A stretch of 64,000 bases of DNA from an uncultured Steroidobacter sp. (lineage in GTDB: Bacteria; Pseudomonadota; Gammaproteobacteria; Steroidobacterales; Steroidobacteraceae), in NCBI GenBank assembly GCA_938008435.1, contig CALLKK010000018.1, forward strand, positions 248,001 to 312,000, given 5' to 3'. Positions within the stretch are counted from its first letter, which is position 1; each line of letters opens with the position of its first letter. Shown one piece after another: positions 58,370-64,000 of the stretch. Made by a program: the position numbers and the translations under genes. The notes beneath the pieces are model-generated. The model worked only from the letters and a program-made list of their open reading frames with translations, searched no databases and had not been told where the DNA came from.

Positions 58370-59470
58370 ATGACTGCCGCGCGCAAGATCTTGAAGCTCG
58401 ATCGCCCGTTCGAGATGCGGCGGGGCGGAGCGCTGCACGACGTCGAGATTGCCTACGAGACGTGGGGCGATCTCGCGTTCTGTCGCGACAACGCGATCCT
58501 CATCTTCACGGGGCTGTCGCCGTCGGCGCATGCGGCCTCGTCCACCGAGGATCCGTCGCCCGGCTGGTGGGAAGACATGATCGGACCGGGCCGGCCGATC
58601 GACACGCGTCGCTACTTCGTTATCTGCGTCAATTCGCTCGGCAGCCCGTTCGGCTCGACATCGCCCGCATCGATCAATCCGGCAACGGGCCGGCCGTATC
58701 GGCTCACGTTCCCGGTGCTCACGGTCGAAGACATCGCACGCGCCGGCTATGAAGTTGCAACCGCGCTCGGCGTGAAGCAGCTTGCGGCCGTGATCGGCCC
58801 GTCGCTTGGCGGCATGACGGTGCTCGCGTATTGCGCGCTCTTCCCGGAGGCGGCGCGCACGATGATTTCGATCTCCGCTTCGGCGCGCTCCTCGCCGTTT
58901 GCCATCGCGCTGCGCTCGCTGCAACGCGAGATGATCCGCCGCGATCCGCTGTGGAAGGACGGCAACTACGAACCCGATGCGATGCCGGTGAGCGGTATGC
59001 GCCTGGCGCGCAAGCTCGGCATGATCACGTACCGCTCGGCCAAGGAATGGGCGGTGCGTTTCGGACGCGAGCGCGCCAACGTCGAGCGCAAGCCCGGCGA
59101 TCCGTTCGGCATCGACTTCGAGGTCGAGGCGTATCTCGAGAACCACGCGGTCAAGTTCACCGGGCAGTTCGATCCGAACTGTTACCTGTATCTCTCGCGC
59201 GCCATGGATTTGTTCGATCTCGCCGATCACGGCGGCTCGGTGGCCGAAGCATTGAAACGCTTCAAGGTCGAGCGCGCGCTCGTCATCGGCGTCGAAACGG
59301 ATCTGCTGTTCCCGATCGAGCAGCAGGAGGAGCTCGCGGAAGGATTGAGCGCCGGCGGCCGCGACGTCACATTCGCACGCTTGCCGTCGCTGCAAGGCCA
59401 CGATTCGTTCCTGGTGGATATGGATCGATTCAGGCCGGTGATCGGCGACTTCCTGAACGCGTCCACCTAG
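58370..59470 (+). CDS. MetX-family homoserine/serine O-acyltransferase
   Basis: This 366-residue alpha/beta hydrolase has nucleophile Ser145 in IGPSLGGMTVL, with Asp311 (VETDLLFP) and His344 (LQGHDSFLVD) completing the triad. The oxyanion region NSLGSPFGSTSPASINPATGRPY differs from classical homoserine acetyltransferases. No metW lies next to it, although metX-metW pairs are common. In Xanthomonadales some MetX-like enzymes are serine O-succinyltransferases feeding cysteine synthesis, so the acceptor (homoserine or serine) and donor (acetyl- or succinyl-CoA) are open. No clear ribosome-binding site is seen. Confidence 0.88.
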   Translation: MTAARKILKLDRPFEMRRGGALHDVEIAYETWGDLAFCRDNAILIFTGLSPSAHAASSTEDPSPGWWEDMIGPGRPIDTRRYFVICVNSLGSPFGSTSPASINPATGRPYRLTFPVLTVEDIARAGYEVATALGVKQLAAVIGPSLGGMTVLAYCALFPEAARTMISISASARSSPFAIALRSLQREMIRRDPLWKDGNYEPDAMPVSGMRLARKLGMITYRSAKEWAVRFGRERANVERKPGDPFGIDFEVEAYLENHAVKFTGQFDPNCYLYLSRAMDLFDLADHGGSVAEALKRFKVERALVIGVETDLLFPIEQQEELAEGLSAGGRDVTFARLPSLQGHDSFLVDMDRFRPVIGDFLNAST

Positions 59471-59567
59471 CGCGAGGCGGCCGCCGCTGCGCGTCGGCAA
59501 GGCGGCTGCGCCGCATCAAGGAAGCCCGCGGCAGGGACATTGCTGGTGCAGCACAAGTATCTAAAGC

Positions 59568-59586
59568 AGGCGCGCAGCGCGCGCCT
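59568..59586 (+). terminator. GC hairpin after the metX-like gene
   Basis: AGGCGCGC (59568-59575) and GCGCGCCT (59579-59586) form 8 bp with an AGC loop, 98 bp after the stop and directly before the heptad tract. No T-run is present. Confidence 0.4.
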
Positions 59587-59590
59587 CTTG

Positions 59591-59625
59591 CTACAGCCTA
59601 CAGCCTAGAGCCTACAGCCTACAGC
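59591..59625 (+). repeat. Heptanucleotide tract before bioA, 5 units
   Basis: This is the most regular tract: CTACAGC (59591), CTACAGC (59598), CTAGAGC (59605), CTACAGC (59612) and CTACAGC (59619), then CTAAG. It ends 9 nt before the bioA ATG and occupies the ribosome-binding region. GCCTCTTG precedes it, as at 7571. Confidence 0.85.
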
Positions 59626-59634
59626 CTAAGACGT

Positions 59635-60933
59635 ATGTCTCAACCATCCTCTCTTTCCTGGGCAGAACGCGATGCCGCCGTCGTGTGGCACGGCTTCACG
59701 CAGATGTCCTGCTACATCGAGAACGTGCCGGTAATCGTCGAGCGGGCCGAAGGGCGCGAGCTCATCGACGTCGACGGGCGTCGCTATCTCGATGCGATTT
59801 CGTCACTCTGGGTGACTACGCTCGGTCATCGTGTGCCGGAGCTCGATGAGGCGGTGCGCGAGCAGCTCGATCGCATCGCGCATTCGACGATGCTCGGCAA
59901 CGGCAATCGCATCGTCATCGAGCTCGCCGAAGCGCTCGCGCGCGTGGTGCCGATGGACAAGCCGCATTTCATCTTTGCATCGGACGGTGCGGCGGCGGTG
60001 GAGCAGGCGCTCAAGATCGCATTCCAGTATTGGACGAATCAGGGCATTCGCGGCCGCACGACATATCTCGCCTTCGGCGACGCCTATCACGGCGACACAA
60101 TGGGCGGCGTCTCGCTCGGCGGCGGTGGCTTCGGGACGGATATCTTCGATCCGCTGCGCTTCCCCGTGCTGCGTGCGCCATCGTTTCGCGATCCGAATGC
60201 GCTCGACATTGCGGCACAGATGGTCGAGCAGCATGCCGAGAAGCTCGCCGCCGTGGTCGTCGAGCCGCTCGTGCAAGGTGCGGCAGGTATGCTCGTTGCG
60301 GATCCGGCAAAGTTTGCGCGGCTGCGCGAGGCGTGCAGCAAGACAGGCGTGCTGCTCGTCTGCGACGAAGTGGCGACGGGTTTCGGGCGCACCGGCACGC
60401 TGTTCGCGTCCGAGCAATGCGGTTTGCGCCCCGATCTCATGTGCTTGGGCAAGGGGATCACCGGCGGCTACTTGCCGATGTCGGCGACGGCGGCGAGCGA
60501 TCGCGTGTATCGGGCGTTCCTCGGTCCCGACTTGAGCGAGAAGACGTTCTATCACGGCCATTCGTACGGCGGGAACGCGCTCGCGGCCGCGGTGGCGTTG
60601 CGGCACCTCGAGCTCTTCCAACGCTGGAACGTGCTCGACAACGTGCGCTCGCGTGCAGCCGAGCTCGGCGCCGCGCTTGCGCAGCGCATTCAGCCGCTCG
60701 CCGGTGTGCGTGAGATTCGCCAAGCGGGGCTCATGATGGCGATCGATCTCGCCAACGATTCGGCCGAGCGGCGTCTGGCGCGGCGCACTTGCGCAGCCAT
60801 GGTTCGTCGCGGCGTGCTGGCGCGCTCGCTCGGCAGCAACATCATTCTCGTGCCGCCGCTTACGATCACGTCGGAAGAAATCGAACGCATCGTGGCGACG
60901 ATGCAAGCGGCACTTGCCGAGGTACTGGCGTGA
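59635..60933 (+). CDS. bioA: Adenosylmethionine-8-amino-7-oxononanoate aminotransferase
   Basis: This 432-residue PLP enzyme makes 7,8-diaminopelargonate with SAM as amino donor. Key blocks are SDGAAAVEQALKIAFQYW, GDAYHGDTMGGVSLGG, CDEVATGFGRTG (Asp244) and the PLP lysine Lys273 in LGKGITGGYLPMSATAAS. The ATG at 59635 is in agreement with homology (SWAERDAAVVWHGFTQM). The stop overlaps the bioF start (GTGA). The upstream heptad tract leaves no visible Shine-Dalgarno sequence. Confidence 0.96.
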   Translation: MSQPSSLSWAERDAAVVWHGFTQMSCYIENVPVIVERAEGRELIDVDGRRYLDAISSLWVTTLGHRVPELDEAVREQLDRIAHSTMLGNGNRIVIELAEALARVVPMDKPHFIFASDGAAAVEQALKIAFQYWTNQGIRGRTTYLAFGDAYHGDTMGGVSLGGGGFGTDIFDPLRFPVLRAPSFRDPNALDIAAQMVEQHAEKLAAVVVEPLVQGAAGMLVADPAKFARLREACSKTGVLLVCDEVATGFGRTGTLFASEQCGLRPDLMCLGKGITGGYLPMSATAASDRVYRAFLGPDLSEKTFYHGHSYGGNALAAAVALRHLELFQRWNVLDNVRSRAAELGAALAQRIQPLAGVREIRQAGLMMAIDLANDSAERRLARRTCAAMVRRGVLARSLGSNIILVPPLTITSEEIERIVATMQAALAEVLA

Positions 60934-62042
60934 GCACGTGGGACGAGTGGATTCGCGGCGAGCTCGATGCGGTTCGCGCGGCGAATCGCTGGCGGCGCAC
61001 CGTTGCATTCGACGGCGACGGCCCGATCGGGCGGGTCGGCGAGCGTGAGGTCGTCACTTTCGCCTCGAACGACTATCTCGGGCTCATCGCGCATCCCGAA
61101 GTGCGCCGCGCAGCGATCGAAGCCCTCGAAACTTTCGGCTCGGGCTCGGGCGCCTCGCGGCTGGTGACGGGCACGCGCTCGCTGCATCACCTGCTCGAGC
61201 AAGAGATCGCCGACTGGAAGGGCGTCGAAGCCGCGCTCGTGTTCCCGACCGGCTACGCGGCCAATCTCGGCGTGCTGCAAGTCTTCGGCACCGCCGAGGC
61301 GACGATCTTCAGCGACGAGCTCAATCACGCGTCGATCATCGACGGCTGCCGTCTCGCGAAAGCGCGCAAGGTCGTCTTTCGACACAACGACGCCGAACAC
61401 TTGCGCGATCTCATGCGCGCAACGAGCGGCCGCAAGATCGTCGTCACCGAAGCGGTGTTCTCGATGGACGGCGACACTGCGCCGTTCGAGGCGCTGATCG
61501 ACGTGTGCCGCGAGCACGAGGCGCTGCTAGTCGTCGACGAAGCGCACGCCGTGCTCAGCACGAATCTCAAGAGCGACTATCCCGGATACATTCGCGTCGG
61601 CACATTGTCGAAGACGCTCGGTGCGCTCGGCGGCTGGGTCGCTGCGACGCGCGCCGTGATCGATCTGCTCGTCAATCGTGCGCGCACGTTCATTTTCACG
61701 ACGGCAGTGACGCCCGCCGACGCAGCGGCGGCGCGAGCGGCGCTGCGCGTCTACAGGAGCGACGAAGGCGATCGCCTGCGCGCCCGCTTGCGCAAGTACG
61801 TGCAGACGCTTCGCCCCGGTCGTCCGTCGCCGATCGTACCCGTCATCATCGGTCCGGAAGCGGCGGCAATCGAAGCGTCTGCGGCTTTGCTGGAAAAAGG
61901 CTTCTACGTGCCCGCGATTCGTCCGCCGACGGTTCCGCCCGGAACGTCGCGTCTGCGCGTCGCGCTGTCTGCCGCGCACACGCCCGAGATGATCGAACGC
62001 CTGCGCGATGCGTTGGCAGCCATCGCGCCTGACAGCTTGTAG
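60930..62042 (+). CDS. bioF: 8-amino-7-oxononanoate synthase
   Basis: This 370-residue PLP enzyme condenses pimeloyl-ACP/CoA with alanine. It has FASNDYLGL at 44-52, GSGASRLVTGT, LVVDEAHAV and the PLP lysine Lys228 in RVGTLSKTLGALGGW. The start is GTG 60930, overlapping the bioA stop by 4 nt; upstream in-frame codons lie inside bioA. The segment between DEAHAV and GTLSK is shorter than in E. coli BioF. bioD follows after 2 nt. Confidence 0.95.
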   Translation: MSTWDEWIRGELDAVRAANRWRRTVAFDGDGPIGRVGEREVVTFASNDYLGLIAHPEVRRAAIEALETFGSGSGASRLVTGTRSLHHLLEQEIADWKGVEAALVFPTGYAANLGVLQVFGTAEATIFSDELNHASIIDGCRLAKARKVVFRHNDAEHLRDLMRATSGRKIVVTEAVFSMDGDTAPFEALIDVCREHEALLVVDEAHAVLSTNLKSDYPGYIRVGTLSKTLGALGGWVAATRAVIDLLVNRARTFIFTTAVTPADAAAARAALRVYRSDEGDRLRARLRKYVQTLRPGRPSPIVPVIIGPEAAAIEASAALLEKGFYVPAIRPPTVPPGTSRLRVALSAAHTPEMIERLRDALAAIAPDSL

Positions 62043-62044
62043 CC

Positions 62045-62656
62045 ATGACGACACGGCATCGCATCGTTGTCGCCGGTACCGGTACGGAGATCGGCAAGAC
62101 TTGGACCTCGGTGCAATTGTTGAAGCACCTGCGCGCGCAAGGACTGCGCGTGGCCGCGCGTAAACCCGCGCAATCATTCGAGCCGACGGATGCCACCACC
62201 GACGCCGATCAGCTCGCCGCGGCATCCGGCGAAGAGCCGTACACGGTCTGCCCGAAGCATCGCTGGTATGAGATTCCGATGGCGCCGCCGATGGCAGCAG
62301 ATGCGCTCGGTCGTCCCCGCATCACGCTCGATGAGCTGATCGCCGAGACTCCCTGGCCGGCCGATGCCGACGTCACGCTCATCGAGACGGCGGGCGGTTT
62401 GTGCTCGCCCATCGCGCACGATGCCGACAACCTTCAACTGATCCAACGCCTCGGCCCGACCAGCGTCCTCCTCGTTGCCGACGCCGGTCTCGGCACGCTC
62501 AACTCCGTGCGTCTGTGCCTGCGTGCCCTGGGTGACATTCCGACTACGGTCTTTCTCAACCGCTTCGATCCTGACAATCGGCTTCATTGTCTGAACAAGG
62601 AATGGCTGGAGCGGGACGGGGTCAGGGCGGTCGTGGAGATCGCCGGGCTTCCCTGA
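62045..62656 (+). CDS. bioD: Dethiobiotin synthetase
   Basis: This 203-residue enzyme closes the ureido ring of dethiobiotin using ATP and CO2. It has the P-loop GTGTEIGKT at 11-19, RVAARKPAQSFEP with the conserved Lys, and IETAGGLCSPI. It completes the bioAFD operon; bioB and bioC/bioH are not in the window. The RKPAQSFEP segment (usual form KPVxxG) is somewhat atypical. Confidence 0.9.
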   Translation: MTTRHRIVVAGTGTEIGKTWTSVQLLKHLRAQGLRVAARKPAQSFEPTDATTDADQLAAASGEEPYTVCPKHRWYEIPMAPPMAADALGRPRITLDELIAETPWPADADVTLIETAGGLCSPIAHDADNLQLIQRLGPTSVLLVADAGLGTLNSVRLCLRALGDIPTTVFLNRFDPDNRLHCLNKEWLERDGVRAVVEIAGLP

Positions 62657-62794
62657 AGTCACTCGGATCGACGCGGCAGCGATCGACCTATGGCCGCGCG
62701 CGTCAGTAGGGCGACACTCTAGAGGATTCCACGATACATTCCGGGGTGGCCGTTGTGGTTAGTTGCCGACTCCGGCCGGGCATACCCGGAACGC

Positions 62795-62826
62795 GGCTTG
62801 TTGGCGCAGAGGCTTGTTGGCGCAGA
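62795..62826 (+). repeat. 16-bp tandem duplication upstream of the VIT-family gene
   Basis: GGCTTGTTGGCGCAGA occurs twice in direct contact (62795-62810 and 62811-62826), about 94 bp before the VIT gene ATG, in a 263-bp spacer that otherwise shows no gene. Perfect identity suggests a recent duplication or a paired binding site. Confidence 0.75.
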
Positions 62827-62919
62827 GAGGATGCGTCTTGCAGCGGGCCTGCCGCCATGTGATCGCAGGCGGTGTCTCGGTCGAGCGCGTCGCCTCAAGA
62901 ACGATAAAGCGAGCACCGC

Positions 62920-63612
62920 ATGAGAAGACACCGCGAAGTCCACCACACGCAACGCTCCGGTTGGTTGCGTGCGGCCGTGCTGGGGGCGAACGATGGCATC
63001 GTCTCGACCGCAAGCTTGATCCTTGGCGTAGCGGCAACCGGTACCACCCAAAAAGCGATCATCGTCGCCGGAGTCGCCAGTCTCGTTGCGGGAGCCATGT
63101 CGATGGCGGCGGGCGAGTACGTGTCGGTCAGCTCGCAAGCGGATACCGAAAAGGCTGATCTCGCGCTCGAGAAAAAGGAGCTGGCCGCAGACCCTGAGTA
63201 CGAGCACGCGGAGCTGCGCGCCATCTACATCAAGCGCGGTCTGGATGAAGACCTCGCGGATCGCGTCGCCACTCAGCTCATGGCGCGCGATGCGCTCGGC
63301 GCGCATGCACGCGACGAGCTCGGCATATCGGAGACGTTGCGGGCAAGGCCCGTGCAGGCCGCCATGGCCTCCGCTGCGTCGTTCGCGACCGGCGCGGCAC
63401 TGCCGCTGTTGGCAGTCCTGCTGTTTCCGTTGTCTTGGATGATGTGGGGGATCGCGCTCAGCTCGCTCGCGTCCTTGGCGCTGTTAGGTGCGGTTGCAGC
63501 GCGCGCAGGCGGATCGCCGGTGCTCAAAGGCGTCGTCCGCGTGACGTTCTGGGGTGCGTTGGCGATGGCAGCGACCACCGCCGTGGGATCGCTGTTCGGC
63601 GTTGCTGCCTAG
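62920..63612 (+). CDS. VIT1/CCC1-family metal transporter
   Basis: This 230-residue membrane protein has the family N-terminal block LRAAVLGANDGIVSTASLILGVA (about 16-38), AGAMSMAAGEYVSVSSQADTEKADL with the conserved Met/Glu metal region, a cytoplasmic helical part (about 75-140) and C-terminal helices. Plant and yeast homologues move iron or manganese into vacuoles; bacterial ones are assumed to export Fe or Mn. The ATG at 62920 is accepted by homology. No Fur box was recognised. Confidence 0.9.
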   Translation: MRRHREVHHTQRSGWLRAAVLGANDGIVSTASLILGVAATGTTQKAIIVAGVASLVAGAMSMAAGEYVSVSSQADTEKADLALEKKELAADPEYEHAELRAIYIKRGLDEDLADRVATQLMARDALGAHARDELGISETLRARPVQAAMASAASFATGAALPLLAVLLFPLSWMMWGIALSSLASLALLGAVAARAGGSPVLKGVVRVTFWGALAMAATTAVGSLFGVAA

Positions 63613-63651
63613 CGCCGATTAGCAGCGTCGAGCAATCCGCCGCGCTCGCCG

Positions 63652-64000
63652 CTATTCCTCGGCGATGAACAGTGCCGGGTCCACCATCGCGCCGTTGAGC
63701 GAAACGCCCCAATGCAGATGCGGGCCGGTGACGCGTCCCGTGGCGCCCACCACGCCGATCACATCGCCCGTCTCGACGCGATCGCCCGGTTTCACATCGA
63801 TGCGATCCAGATGGCAGTACATCGTCACGAGCCCTGCGCCGTGATCGATGAACACCGTGTTGCCGTTGAAGAAGAAATCGCCGGCTTCGACCACCGTGCC
63901 CGGCGCAGGCGCGGCAATCGGCGTGCCCTTCGGCGCCGCGATGTCCATGCCGGAATGCGGCCGGCGCGGCTGACCGTTGAACACGCGGCGCGAGCCATAG
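63652..64000 (-). CDS. M23-family peptidase, C-terminal fragment
   Basis: The gene runs off the right window edge, so only its last 116 residues or so are seen. The LytM/M23 domain is clear: RRPHSGMDIAAPKGTPIAAPAPG has the HxxxD zinc ligands, followed by VFIDHG, MYCHLDRIDVKPGDRVETGDVIG and the catalytic HLHWG. These enzymes cut peptidoglycan cross-links, or act as division activators if the site is degenerate; here the zinc ligands are intact. The signal peptide and start lie outside. Confidence 0.9.
   Translation of the reverse strand, partial: YGSRRVFNGQPRRPHSGMDIAAPKGTPIAAPAPGTVVEAGDFFFNGNTVFIDHGAGLVTMYCHLDRIDVKPGDRVETGDVIGVVGATGRVTGPHLHWGVSLNGAMVDPALFIAEE

Noticed and set aside
58831..59634. 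Long N-terminal extension of BioA reading back through metX
   Set aside because: The frame is open by chance. Family similarity begins at the ATG 59635, and the upstream part is out-of-frame metX.

Overview
The window reads as a high-GC Gammaproteobacterial chromosome segment. The block from 46190 to 58285 (suhB, trmJ, iscS, iscU-like, iscA, ndk, rlmN, pilW, rodZ, hisS, yfgM-like, bamB, der) follows the familiar suhB-to-der order of Gammaproteobacteria. The MetX type, 7Fe ferredoxin, leucine catabolism genes and base composition fit a lineage near Xanthomonadales, Nevskiales or Steroidobacterales. That placement is inference, not a measured phylogeny. There is no phage, CRISPR array or intact insertion sequence. 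Nearly all of the window is core metabolism, protein export, RNA modification and envelope genes.

Layout. 2-1355: gatB tail and hslO. 1731-7444: ArsR/methyltransferase regulator, metF, metH (methionine synthesis). 7843-9205: scoA-scoB. 9234-13091: a 1285-residue BTAD / dead-cyclase / ATPase / TPR regulator, divergent from a frameshifted TPR gene (13345-14732). 14894-27304, mostly minus strand: zapE, ETF-quinone oxidoreductase, two SDRs, liuC, liuB, liuA, a divergent GntR regulator, thiolase, a leucine-dehydrogenase-type enzyme and plsC. 27508-34332: xerD, dsbC, fdxA, a Nudix hydrolase, tRNA-Leu(CAA), an acyl-CoA dehydrogenase, and a sigma / anti-sigma / PDZ set. 34433-44472: queA, tgt, an AI-2E family protein, a CorC-like protein, yajC-secD-secF and two TerC-family genes. 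44518-58285: APC permease and the suhB-der block. 58370-64000: metX-like acyltransferase, bioA-bioF-bioD, a VIT-family transporter and an M23 peptidase fragment.

How it fits together. The leucine dehydrogenase homologue, LiuA, LiuB, LiuC, thiolase and ScoAB cover much of leucine breakdown to acetyl-CoA, with ETF-QO passing acyl-CoA dehydrogenase electrons to quinone. The biotin-bearing LiuD, HMG-CoA lyase and the branched-chain ketoacid dehydrogenase are not in the window. bioAFD makes the biotin that LiuD would need. metF, metH and the MetX-like enzyme all concern methionine or sulfur amino acids.

The most unusual signals are non-coding. Degenerate heptanucleotide tracts (CTACAGC-type and GGGCGCT-type) recur at about a dozen spots, nearly all between genes. 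Several lie in the same orientation immediately before start codons that lack a Shine-Dalgarno sequence. The secF-terC spacer (42516-42678) can be drawn as a closed multibranch RNA with mutually exclusive hairpins ending just before the terC start. Long GC hairpins without T-tracts follow many genes. Other oddities are an IscU homologue that has lost most of its ligands, the absence of ispG, hscBA and fdx from their usual places, a frameshifted TPR gene whose start codon sits in an 11-bp inverted repeat, and an insertion in RlmN.
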